NCBI RefSeq assembly: GCF_040581485.1
Contig: NC_090134.1
Coordinates: forward strand, 12,577,501 to 12,641,500
Origin: Linepithema humile
Taxonomy: Eukaryota > Arthropoda > Insecta > Hymenoptera > Formicidae
Direction of reading: 5' to 3'
DNA length: 64,000 nt
Part shown: positions 10,588 through 22,172 of the stretch, in pieces
How positions within the stretch are numbered: position 1 is the first letter of the stretch
Layout of the letters: the number at the start of each line of letters is the position of its first letter
Notes under the pieces: model-generated
Told to the model about the DNA's origin: nothing
The model's database searches: none
What the model saw: the letters and a program-made list of their open reading frames with translations, nothing else
Made by a program: the position numbers and the translations under genes

Positions 10588-11131
10588 TGTTGTGTGTCGA
10601 AAGACCACAACGTAATAATTATAGGTTAATTAGGCAATAACAATAATAAACATTTAGAAGGCCATTAATCGAGGCCACTTCTCGAGAATTCTGTGACAAA
10701 AGTTATTTAATTATTAAACAATTAGGCGCTGACGCGAGCACTCGTTCTTAGAAGCCCGAGTGTCACTTGCGTCTAAAGTAGGTTAAACAGATCAGCATTT
10801 TGGTAACACAATGGATCGATATAGTTCAAGTCTCATTGTGTTCCGAATACTGATCCGTATAAATTAAGGCGGCACACAAGGCGCCGCGGGTTTTTATCAG
10901 CAAAGTTCCGGACGAAGCACGACACGTCGCGTACACGCGTAACCACGGTAGTACGGTCGCCGAATAAGTGAGGTGACAAGTGTAATAAGAAGATACCAAA
11001 TAAAAGCTATTATATATATATATTCAGAAGTGCTTAATTATTCTACACTCTCCGAGCCAAAGCCCGCTTGACCAGCACGGCGAATCCCGAATCTATACGC
11101 AGCGCCTACCGCTACCATAGTAGGCGCAACA
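10588..11131 (+). mobile_element. Solo LTR (544 bp), target duplication ACAT
   Basis: Starts TGTTGTGTGTC and ends GGCGCAACA. ACAT occurs immediately before (10584-10587) and after (11132-11135), a 4-bp target duplication. A TATA-like box (CCGTATAAATTAAGG) lies near 10855 and AAATAAAAGC near 10998, consistent with an LTR read on the plus strand. No internal region remains. Confidence 0.65.
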
Positions 11132-11286
11132 ACATAAATATATTTAAAATAGTAAAATAGAAAGAGAAAGTAATTTATTGTATATTTCATATATGCTATA
11201 TAAAATATAGCGCATTTTAATTTATTTTTATGTGGGATAATACGAGAACAGAATAAAGCCATACAGATGAAATATAATAATAAACT

Positions 11287-11972
<686 letters not shown>

Positions 11973-12006
11973 ATTATATAGAATATTTAATATATATTAT
12001 TAATAT

Positions 12007-12276
12007 TAATAATAAAAATAAAATTTTTATAAATAATATATATTAAATATTTTATATAATAGTTACTTAATACTTTAGAATAAGATTATTATTAAAAAAA
12101 ACTTATGTAATAAAATAAAATTAAATAAATACATATAATGTTTCAATTATATTTATTTATTTTATTTTATTTCATTACATAAGTTTTTTTTTAATTATAA
12201 TCTTATTCTAAAGTATTAGGTAACTATTATATAAAATATTTAATATATATTATTTATAAAAATTTTATTTTTATTA
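12007..12276. repeat. Large AT-rich palindrome, about 270 bp
   Basis: The left arm (AATAAAATTTTTATAAATAA ... TAGTTACTTAATACTTTAG) is repeated in reverse complement on the right (CTAAAGTATTAGGTAACTA ... TTATTTATAAAAATTTTATT). Arms are about 120 bases around a short centre. Probably a MITE or a foldback element. Confidence 0.75.
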
Positions 12277-12967
12277 AGGGGTCATACCACTTTAAAATTA
12301 AAAAAAATCAATTTTGTTTTTTTTTTTTAAATGTTAGTTTAGAGTCTTAAAAATATAATTTTATGTATCATTTATTCATCATTTTTGAATTTTATACACA
12401 AAATATCGTTAAACGAAACTTTAAACGCGTTTTTTTCGAAATAACATTTTTCAAATCGGCGTGCAAGATATCTTTTACAATTTTGATCTGATTCACATGA
12501 AATTTTAGGATAATCTTTTTTTTTGCATAATCTAAAGAAGTACATACAGATTTTACGATATATTAAAAACTTTTTTTACTATAATCATTTTTAATCAAAA
12601 ATTGTTGGATAAAAACAATATTTTTTTTTCTAACGTTTACCATTTTTACAAAAATCAATATTTCTAAATATCCCTATGTACTTCTTTAGTAAATATCATG
12701 TAGAATATAAACATTTTGTTTTTTGTTCTAAGTCGAACCATATTGCAGTTATCCTGCACGCCGATTAAGCGGTTTCTCAAAACCGACTATCATAAACACC
12801 GCTCCAGTATCGCCATTTTATAAAAAAAAAAAAAAAATTCTGTATACTTTAAGATGTGTATAAATAGTAAACTTATAACAATTTGATATTTATTAAATAA
12901 TTTTTCCTAAAAAAAATTGCCAAAAATGGCGTTAATTTTTCAGATTTAAAGTGATGTAACCCTTTAA
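12274..12967. mobile_element. TTAA-flanked MITE with imperfect terminal inverted repeats
   Basis: TTAA is present at both ends. The left end GGGGTCATACCACTTTAAA pairs with the right end TTTAAAGTGATGTAACCCT. The inside is AT-rich without coding capacity. TTAA duplication suggests piggyBac-type mobilisation; no transposase is present here. Confidence 0.5.
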
Positions 12968-14034
12968 TAAAGCTCGTATGATTCGGGCGACGCACAGTGG
13001 GACAGAATCCCAAAAAGCTGGCCAAAATGTCAAAAATAAACTTTTTAATTCTGTACTTTGAATGATAGAATTGGATAGGGGGATAGTCTGAGCTCTCATT
13101 CTGAAAAGGGCAGGTCATTACCTACTCCGATTACGTCTGTAGAGCAGTCTATAGTTGATCCTTGTGGCGAGCGCACGCAACGCGGATAAAACTTAAGGAA
13201 ATTCCGTTTCGTTACATCTTCTGTAACTTTGGAAAGTGTCCGATTTCAATATTTCGAGATGGAAGCTCTTCCAGGAGGTATGTACTAAAGAGGTATGTAC
13301 TAAAGAGATATGTTTCTATGTAATATAAACCTTAATTTTATGTTTATGTTTTTATAAAACAATATTTATAAAGCTGTAACGAAAAGGCCGTATTTAACAG
13401 AATCTTGATTTTGTAAAGTACTTTCAAAAAAACTTTTACTAGATCCTGCTTTCTTTCAACTTGGGATTTGTAGATTATGTTATCATTTACCATATATTCA
13501 AAGGCTAGCTGCCGTAGACTGCCTTGTGAATTGTAGTATGAGTTTTAGTGCGATCACGCGGTTAAACACAAATTGTGTTATTGTGTATTGCAGTTTTTGT
13601 TTTGACTTTTACTAACCATTTATATATTATGTGCGTTTTAAATTATAAAATAATTTTTAAATTTTATTGTTTAAAAAAAAATTTAATTTTTAATTATTTT
13701 ATGTTAAAAGCATTTTTCTGCAACATCAAATGTATTTTAATTCATTTACTTACAGAATTTGTAAATGCTATTTTATTTCTTTGTAACCGACAAACCCAAA
13801 AGAGAGGAAACACGTCCAGAGGGGAATCATGTCCCTTTATTTGTTACCGGTTTTATGTCGTTCATTTATACCTGCTTTCCCCTCACCAGCCGCTTAGATA
13901 CCTTACTCTTACGAGATTTCGTCATTCGCTTTCTTTTTCATTCTCTCTCAATGTACATTATTTAAGGATTCCAATGATTTAAATGTATCATATTATAATA
14001 AATAATTTTATTTATAATTAATAATATTTATTTT
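12968..14034. other. Intergenic, no gene recognised
   Basis: AT-rich DNA. A short tandem of GAGGTATGTACTAAA units occurs near 13275-13312. A 135-codon frame at 13575-13982 has no recognisable domain and AT-driven composition; I do not call it a gene. Confidence 0.4.
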
Positions 14035-14300
14035 AATATGTAACGGTGCAGCCTGCAAGCTGCATTGTTACGGCTACGGACCGTCCATCGTCCATAGCCC
14101 ACCAAAGGCGCATCGAGCGCCGATAAAGCTTCATCAAAAACAACGGCGGTCAAGCGCCGCACGGACCCCCACATCCGACCGTTCCGAAATTCCGTTAGTG
14201 GGGGCCCGCCGCCGTAACCGCCGATGCTTGCCGATCCGAAGTCAGTCGGCCGCCAGCCGGGTATAAAAGAGGCCCGGCTGTACGTCTTTTCATCAGATCC

Positions 14301-14700
14301 TGTTCGCTGCTAGACAGCGAACATCACTCTACGAGCGTTCTCGTAGTCTGCCGAGCGTACTCGGCTCCTATGCCTTTTTCCAGCACACGAGCGTTCTCGT
14401 GTACCGCCGAGCGTCCTCGGTATTCTTGCCTCAGCATACGAGTGTTCTCGTATACCCGCCGAGCGTACTCGGCTCCTCTAGGCACCGATTTTCGTGCAGC
14501 GGGCATTCCCGTGTACCTAGCCGGATCGCCGTTCTAATTCCGCCTTCGTACGAGCGTCCTCGTACTCCCGCCGAGCGTACTCGGCCCCTCTAGGCACCGA
14601 TCTTCGTGCAACGGGCATTTTCGTGTACCTAGCCGGATTGCCGTTCTACTTCCGCTTGCGTACGAGCGTTCTCGTACTCCCGCTGAGCGGAATCGGCTTC
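14301..14700 (+). repeat. Array of regular short hairpins in the LTR leader
   Basis: At least ten small perfect or near-perfect stem-loops follow one another: TGTTCGCTG-CTAGA-CAGCGAACA, then alternating ACGAG-CGTT-CTCGT and CCGAG-CGTA-CTCGG types with a constant CGTN tetraloop and some base changes that keep the pairing. They alternate with repeats of a longer segment (CTAGGCACCGAT ... GTACCTAG). They lie just downstream of the TATA box, so they would be in the 5' leader of the transcript. Confidence 0.7.
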
Positions 14701-14944
14701 CTGATCCAAATATCGCGTTTCTTCGCCGGGACTTCAAATCGTAATCCGTCCGGCAGGCAAAACCGCGTTGACCAATCCGCGCCGCCGAGCAGTCCGCATC
14801 GATCTATTATCGAACGGACTCGCGACACTCTACAAACGCACTCACCGACAGGCGCTCCGTCGTGTGCCAACTGTTACGACTCGATCATACGGCGCTTGCG
14901 CCGATCGTTCCGCCGATCACACTAAGACGCCTCACGTCAAAGCC

Positions 14945-15056
14945 AATCATATTTCGCCGTTGCTTTTATACTTATCTTACCGTTGCTTTTATACTTATTT
15001 CACCGTTGCTTTTATACTTATTTTGCCGTTGCTTTTATATTCATTTCGCCGTACCT
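14945..15056 (+). repeat. Short tandem repeat in LTR
   Basis: A unit close to CCGTTGCTTTTATACTTATTT is repeated four to five times with small changes. Confidence 0.8.
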
Positions 15057-15303
15057 TTATATTCTTCTCGCATCGCAATCATACATCTCATTTATACAAA
15101 TCTCACTAAGTACATTTATCGCAATCATACATCGCATGTACACACAGTCATCAGACTCATTATTTGAATAAACACATTTTCTTATTTATTATTAACATTC
15201 ACGTGCATTCTTTCTTGACGTATCCCCAACCGAACAAACCCGGATTCCGGCGAGCTATACCGCGTCCGAAAAAGCTCACACGGTTTCAAATATAAGCAAT
15301 AAA

Positions 15304-15424
15304 TAATTTTTTCAGTAAAATTAAATTAATATATGTTTATTATGAATAACTACAAATTAATTACTTCTAAATTAAATAACAGATTAATAAACAATTAATT
15401 TGATTTTACTGAAAAAATTTATTT
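15304..15424. repeat. Small inverted-repeat element
   Basis: AATTTTTTCAGTAAAAT near 15304 is matched by ATTTTACTGAAAAAATT near 15403. About 120 bases, AT-rich, no coding capacity; a probable MITE. Confidence 0.55.
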
Positions 15425-15539
15425 TTCAGTTATATTGAAATAAAAATTTAATCATTAAATAAGCTCAATTAATTTTTATTATACGTAATTTGATTACAAG
15501 ATATGCTAATAAAGAATTGGTTTGTTCGAGGAAGGAAGT

Positions 15540-15854
15540 TGTTAGGAACTTAATTTCTAATTCATTCTGTTTTTTTGTATTGCGCGGTGTAAGCGCGATC
15601 TCCGTCAGCGCACGTTCGTCTATCGACCGTCTTCGACCGTTTTCGGCTACGATCGTAGCACAGCGAGCGACTTCGTCTCAGCTAATCGTCTCGAGAACAT
15701 ATATCGAGCATTGTATCAAGTTTTGTGTCTCAAGCAATAAACGCTGTATTAAGAAACGCAGAGGAAATCATTTTCTTCGGCCACGAAACCCCGAAGCATT
15801 TTTACCGTGGTACATTCGTGGAGAGCACCAGCCCATAGTCACACGACGGCAACA
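15540..15854 (+). repeat. 5' LTR of BEL/Pao element (315 bp)
   Basis: Runs from TGTTAGGAACTT to GACGGCAACA. Compared with the 3' LTR it lacks one 10-base CGACCGCCTT unit and has a few substitutions. No clear TATA box was seen. Confidence 0.88.
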
Positions 15855-15856
15855 TT

Positions 15857-15876
15857 TTGGTCCTTCGAGCCGGATC
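15857..15876 (+). promoter_or_regulatory. Primer-binding site of BEL/Pao element
   Basis: TGGTCCTTCGAGCCGGATC begins 2 bases after the 5' LTR. It starts with the TGG expected to pair with a tRNA CCA end. The tRNA was not identified. Confidence 0.65.
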
Positions 15877-16242
15877 GTGTGCGAGTGGCCGCCATTAAGG
15901 GCCACGCGTGATCGCTTGAGCAAACTATTAGTGCAAGCACAAGGTCAGTGCGACCACAAGAAAACTATTTTGACAAAGATTAAGAGACAAAGCAAGAGCG
16001 GCGACGGCATCGAAACTTTCCGCCACGTCGGCGCATTCCTTCGAAAAGCCAGGACACGAGCGTCGGCCATTTTTTCGTCCTTCGAGCGACCAGGCGAGGG
16101 GCATCCAGTCATCCGTGAGGGATATCCTGTCATCCCGAAACGGCATTGAGGAAGCAAGCTGCGACAGCATTGGCACACATTCCACCGTATATTTGTAAGG
16201 TAAGGGCAATTACTCAAGGAACGGTGCCAACCAATCACAATT

Positions 16243-17699
16243 ATGAGTAACGAGGATAACCTAGTCGCGCTCAAAAAACGGCGAAGTATAACACAAGGGT
16301 CGTGCACGCGCATTAAAACGTTCGTCGATTCCCTCGCGTCCGCGTCCATTACGCCATTAATAATCGCTCAGCTCGAGGAACGAAAAATTAAATTAAATCA
16401 GTATTGGGCAGAATACGAATCTATTCAAACGAAAATTGAGCTGCAAGATGAGAACGAGGTAAATCATTGGCCGGGCTTTGAAGAAGCTGTTTATGCGTTA
16501 CAAGCGTGGATCCGAGATATGGTAAATTATACGAACATAACGCAAAATATATCCGCGCCTTCGCCCACAACATCTAGAATGTCAGGCATAACCGAAGCTT
16601 TGTCGCAAGTAAGGTTACCCAAATTGAACCTTTCCACCTTCTCGAGCAACTACGAAGAGTGGTTTCCATCTTTGATACTGTTGAATATAGCTTATCGACA
16701 AGTAAAGTTCATAAATTAAAGTTTGATAAGAAAGCCGCCAGCAGCGCGCTAGTCGCGAAGGAGGAAGGTTACTGGCAGATATGGCGACAGACATTGCACA
16801 GTTAACAATCATTTTTATTTGTGAAAATAAAGTGGTTTGTTAAACCTAACGCACTCAGTTTTATTTAATAACAGATACTTTTCATTCAATCATACACACT
16901 AATGATTCAATAGATAATATACAGAAGCTTCATTATCTGCGATCGTCGCTCGCGGGAGATGCTAAAAATGTAGTCAGCGCGCTCGAAATCTCAGCGGTAA
17001 ATTACGACGTAGCATGGAATTTGCTTAAGGAACGTTACGATAACAAACGCGTTATCGCGCAAAATCATATTAGAGCTATAATGGAAATTACCTTCCATGA
17101 CTAAAGAGAACTCACAAGAATTAAGGCAAATTGCAGACGGTGCGGCAAGGCACATACATGCTCTTCAAGCATTGGGGCGTCCCACGAATCATTGGGACGA
17201 TCTTTTAGTCCATATTCTTAGCAACAAACTTGATGCCTTTTCAATGCAAGAGTGACAAAATTCGTTGACTACTGTCGAATTGCCGACATTCAAGCGATTT
17301 TTAGATTTTGCGACTTATCGCAGTCAAATGTTAGAGTCAACCGGCAAATTAACTCTTCCAAATTACAAACACGATTCACGCGTTAATTCAAATAAACGGC
17401 AATCTGCTTGCGCAGCGGCGGTCAAATCAAGGTGCATATATTGCAGTGAGGAGCATTCAATTTATTATTGTCCAAAGTTCTTGGCCCTCAAGGTCACGCA
17501 GAGGATAGCCGAAATTCGTAAGGCTAAGGTCTGCGTGAATTGTCTGCGATCAACGGAGCATGTTGCGAGCAAATGTACTTCCGGATGTTGCAAATTGTGC
17601 AAAATAAAGCACAACACACTTCTCCAAAAACGGATTCACAAACCAGCAGCAAAAAAGTTCATGAAGAACTCACTGCTGCCACTCCTCCCGCCACAATAG
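16243..17699 (+). pseudogene. BEL/Pao Gag, broken
   Basis: The first piece (16243 to about 16667) encodes an N-terminal helical Gag region with the DUF1759-like segment RLPKLNLSTFSSNYEEW. It is interrupted by about 200 bases of unrelated DNA (roughly 16668-16870), after which the protein sense resumes (FHSIIHTND, LHYLRSSLAGDA). Further stops occur near 17102 and 17253. The third piece (17265-17699) carries the Cys-rich knuckle region (CIYCSEEHSIYYC, CVNC ... CKLCKIKHNTLL). The Gag would package element RNA. At least four breaks make it non-functional. Confidence 0.8.
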
Positions 17700-20600
17700 T
17701 CACACATGCATCTGATTCGCGCGATTGTGACCGCGTCATGCTAGCCACTGCAGTTGTTCACGCATACGATGGCAAGGGATCAGCCAGATCATGCAGAATA
17801 TTGCTCGATTGCGGATCTCAGGCCAATTTCATCTCAAGAGCCTTTTTAAACAAGCTAGGAATTAAACCATGGTCTTCAAACATTTCCATTTCAGGCGTAA
17901 ATAACATGGTCACCAGATCTTCTCAAATGGCACAAATACGATTGCAATCTCGCACAAGCGCATTCGCCACTTCCATTGATTGCATTGTCGCCGAGTCACA
18001 GAAAAATTACCCGCTTTCACACTAAGGCGATCCACATTCGAGATTCCCCGCAACCTTAAGTTAGCGGATCCACATTTTTACACATCGTCTGAGATCGACA
18101 TATTAATCGGTGCCGAAATATTTTGGCAAATTCTTTGCGTGGGATAAATCAAGGCTTCCCTGGAACACCCGACCTTACACAAAACCCAGTTTGGGTGGAT
18201 ACTCGCCGAGCGCTTCAGCCCATCACCGAACGCCGCAAGACGCATTCAATCATTTCACATTTCGGTAAGCAACGATCAATTAAACGAAGAGCTAACTCGC
18301 TTTTGGCAATTAGAATGCTTTGAATCTTCAAACGATTACACCTCAGACGAAACAGCCTGCGAGCAACATTTTGTAGACAATATAACGCGAAACGAGCAGG
18401 GTAGATATGTTGTAAAACTCCCATTCAAGGATCAAACTCTTGCTCGGCTTGGTGAGACAAAGGACACAGCCCTGAAACAACTGTACGGCTTAGAAAAGAG
18501 GCTGACACGCGATTCCAATTTGAGGACTCAATATACACAGTCTTGAACGAATATTTCACATTGGGACACATGCGGCGGTTAACCGGCAAAAACGATGACG
18601 AACAAGGATCTTTCTATCTGCCACACCACGCCGTATTCAAAAAGACGGCAAACCTTCCAAAAATTCGCGTAGTCTTCGACGCATCCTGCAAGAGTAGCAC
18701 CGGGATCTCACTAAACGACACATTATTGACCGGGCCAATCATACAGCAGGATCTCATGTCCATATTAATTAGATTTCGAACATTCATTTACGCCCTCTCG
18801 GCGGATATAATCAAGATGTATCGCCAAATACTTATTCATCCATCGCAAATGCGTTATCAACGCATATTTTGGCGCGAAGCTCCTACAGCCAAGATGGAGA
18901 CTTACGAGCTTACCACTGTCACTTACGATACTTCATCTGCCTCATTTCTAGCAACAAGATGTCTCAATCATTTAGCAGATCAATATCAAGATGAATTTCC
19001 GATTGGTTCTGTTCGCATTAAAAGAGATTTTTATGTAGACGACTTGCTCATAGGCGCGGATACGATAAGCGAAGTGGAATCATTACGCGATGAGATCATT
19101 GAGTTGTTACAAAGAGGAGGATTAAGTTGAGCAAATGGTCGTCAAATTGCTCCGCCTTGCTAAATAATTTGGACAACGGATTAGGAGAAATAGTCACAAT
19201 AAGTGACAAAAGGGCCTTCTCTGTTCTTGGAATCCGCTGGAATCAATCTGAGGACACATTTTATTTTTTATATAAAAACGTAGTCTGGAGGCTCCGTGTC
19301 CAAGCGCAGCATCTTATCCGAAATATCCAGTCTCTTTGATTCTCTTGGCTTGCTAGGACCAAGCATCGTACTGGCAAAGCTCATCATTCAAGAACTTTGG
19401 CAATTGAATCTCCATTGGGACGAATCTATTTCCCCGGACATCGACTGCCGTTGGCGAAGGCTAAAGGATTAATTGCATAACATAGAGCAATTCAGCGTTC
19501 CACGCTGCGTCAAATCCAGCACACAACCGCAATGTACGCAGCTCCACGGGTTTTGCGACGCGAGTCAGCGGGCCTACGGCGCGTGTGTTTACATACGCTC
19601 TCGAATCAGAAACAATGAATTCCGCGTTGAACTTCTGTGCTCGAAATCTCGAGTTGCCCCAATAAAAACCGTATCTCTCCCGAGACTTGAGCTATCAGCA
19701 GCGGTATTATTGGCACGATTAGTTACTAAGATTAGCACAGCAATTGATTTATCTAATGTTCAAATATTCTTATGGTCAGATTCCATGATAACTCTCAACT
19801 GGATTTCCTCACCTTCGCGTAAATGGGCAGTCTTCGTAGCCAACAGGGTCAGTGAAATACAAGGCACCACGAATATTAATTGCTGGCGTCATATCTCCTC
19901 TGCCAACAATCCAGCTGATCTACTCTCAAGAGGAGTTGAGCCTTGCAATCTAGCAAACTCAACTTTCTGGTGGCACGGGCCAGCATTTTTGGCATCAACC
20001 GAGGACGATTGGCCTCGCAACAGTTTCAAATACTCGGAGAACTTTCCTGACCTAAGACGCCCTATCGTCGCTCTCGCCAACACTGAGCCATCAATTATCG
20101 AAGAAGTGTTAGGCAAATTCTCAAATCTGGACAAAACCTGCCGAATAGTGGCTTACTGTCTGAGATTTCTTAAGACGCACCGACCGAGCAAACCCACCTT
20201 TTTTTATGTTTCGCCTTCAGAGTGCCTCGGAGCGCTAGATGTTATATGCAGATCTGTGCAAAAACAATCGTTTTCTAATGAATATAAGGCGTTATCTAAT
20301 GGCCTGGCTATCAGCGCATCTAGTCTTTGCTTTCTTTAGCACCATTCTTGTCCCCGGATAGATTATTGCGAGTAGGGGGCAGGTTACAGAATTCAGATCT
20401 AAACTTTAATGCTTGTCATCCAGTATTGTTGCCGCGAGGGCACAAGCTAACAAAACAAATAATAAAACAGGAACATGCACGTAACGCTCATGCAGGAGTA
20501 CAAGCCACGATGGCGGCCGTAAGACAGCGCTTCTGGCCGTTGTCATTGCGTTCGACCGCACGTAAAATCGTCCAAAGCTGTATACCCTGTTTCAAGGCCA

Positions 20601-21590
20601 AGCCTGCCATTTCTGAGGTTATAATGGGTTCTTTACCCCCGGGTCGCGTAAGTCTCTCGACCATTTTACCACTGCGGCGTCGACTATGCCGGCCCACTCA
20701 TGCTACGAGAGGACAAGCGGCGAAACGCGCGACTCATTAAGGCGTACGTGTCAGTTTTCGTCTGTTTCGCAACCAAAGCCATTCACATGGAACTAGTCAG
20801 CGATCTCACGGCGAACGCATTCATTGCCGCTCTCAAAAGATTTTCAGCTCGTAGAGGAAAACCCGCATGTATGTACTCAGATAATGGAACCAACTTTGTA
20901 GGGGCCTAGGGACAATTAAAACAATTTTTTGAATTACTAAAAAATGACAAAACACAGTTCGAAATCGATCATTTCTTACGCGATCAAAAAACTTCTTGGA
21001 GTTTTATTTTAAGGGCCTCCCAATGCCCCTCACTTCGGAGGACTTTGGGAGGCAGCGGTTAAGTCCGCAAAATATTATTTAAATCGGATCGTCGATAAGG
21101 CGCATTTGACATACGAGGAAATGACAACCGTACTGTATGAAATAGAAGCAATTTTAAATTCGCGACCGCTCACACCTCTAAGTGAAGATCCGAACGACTC
21201 GGCGTGCTTGACACCGGGTCACTTCTTGGTTGGCACCCATCTGAATAGTTTCCCTTACGAAGAACTCGACGATGTAAACGAAAATCGCCTTATTCGATGG
21301 CACTGAGTGGAGCAAATTAGGTAGCAAATTTAGAAAAAATGGAGCTCCGAATACCTCCAATCCTTACAGGAGCGAAACAAATGGAAGGCGAATAAAGGAC
21401 AACAACTAAAAGTCAATCAACTCGTCCTGTTAAAACAACAAGGTCTGGCTCTAATGCAGTGGCTGCAGGGGCGCGTGGAAAAGATTCACGCAGGTCCGGA
21501 TAAAAATGTGCAAACAGCTACTGTTAAAACGGCCTCCGGCTCATTCACTAGACCATTAACCAAGATTGCAATATTACCAACCGATAATTA
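17540..21590 (+). pseudogene. BEL/Pao Pol, broken
   Basis: Pieces in order: protease-like DUF1758 region with LLDCGSQANFISR (17740-18025); a degraded linker; reverse transcriptase (18543-19130) with VVFDASCK and the catalytic FYVDDLLIGAD; RNase H region (19473 onward) with GFCDASQRAYG and WSDSMITLNWI; integrase (20327-20909) with the zinc-binding H and C pattern (HARNAHAG ... SCIPCFKAK) and YSDNGTNFVGA; the last catalytic segment GGLWEAAVKSA near 21040; and a C-terminal part to about 21590. Stop codons or frameshifts occur near 18024, 18323, 19128, 19480, 20340, 20700, 20907, 21012 and 21304. The domain order (PR-RT-RH-IN) is that of BEL/Pao elements. Confidence 0.82.
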
Positions 21591-21822
21591 GTAAATAGTT
21601 CATTGTTTTTTATGCGAAATATGTTTATTTACGTTTAGTACTAGCATGTAAGATTCTCACAATTTGATTACCGCCACATTAAGTTAATATTTTATTAGAG
21701 TAAGCGAATTAATATAGCTGATTTTATGTTTGTGCAATTTAGCATTATTTTTCCTTTAAATCGGCGACACACATTGTTCATTATTCTTTTAATTGAAAGC
21801 ATACCTTTCAAGGGGAGCAGGT

Positions 21823-22147
21823 TGTTAGGAACTTAATTTCTAATTCATTCTGCTTTTTTGTATTGCGCGGTGTAAGCGCGATCTCCGTCAGCGCACGTTC
21901 GTCTATCGACCGCCTTCGACCGCCTTCGACCGTTTTCGGCTACGATCGTAGCACAGCGAGCGACTTCGTCTCAGCTAGTCGTCTCGAGAACATATATCGA
22001 ACATTGTATCAAGTTTTGTGTCTCAAGCAATAAACGCTGTATTAAGAAACGCAGAGGAAATCATTTTCTTCGGCCACGAAACCCCGAAGCATTTTTACCG
22101 TGGTACATTCGTGGAGGGCACCAGCCCATAGTCACACGACGGCAACA
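21823..22147 (+). repeat. 3' LTR of BEL/Pao element (325 bp)
   Basis: Same ends as the 5' LTR, preceded by the purine-rich AAGGGGAGCAGGT. It carries one additional CGACCGCCTT unit. The high identity to the 5' copy contrasts with the badly broken internal genes. Confidence 0.88.
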
Positions 22148-22172
22148 GAAGTTTTCTTAATAATTAAAAAAA

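Larger units (their letters stand above)
14039..15288 (+). mobile_element. Solo LTR (1250 bp), target duplication AATA
   Basis: Starts TGTAACGGTGCAGCC and ends ACACGGTTTCA, with AATA on both sides (14035-14038 and 15289-15292). A TATA box (GGGTATAAAAGAGG) is near 14261 and AATAAA near 15168. It is GC-rich against an AT-rich flank. Between promoter and poly(A) signal it carries an array of short hairpins and a second tandem repeat. Confidence 0.75.
15540..22147 (+). mobile_element. BEL/Pao LTR retrotransposon, complete structure, decayed genes
   Basis: Two similar LTRs (15540-15854 and 21823-22147) bound an internal region with BEL-type gag and pol remnants. GAAGT is present directly outside both ends (15535-15539 and 22148-22152), a 5-bp target duplication usual for BEL/Pao. 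The frames are broken by several stops, frameshifts and an insertion, so it cannot move by itself. It lies just upstream of a Transib-like pseudogene. Confidence 0.88.

Noticed and set aside
14324..14925. Frames of 60-100 codons in the 14-15 kb LTR
   Set aside because: They follow the hairpin repeats in several frames on both strands, so they are explained by the repeat structure.
16615..16812. Minus-strand frames across the BEL gag
   Set aside because: Shadows of the Gag region and of the inserted segment, with no motif of their own.
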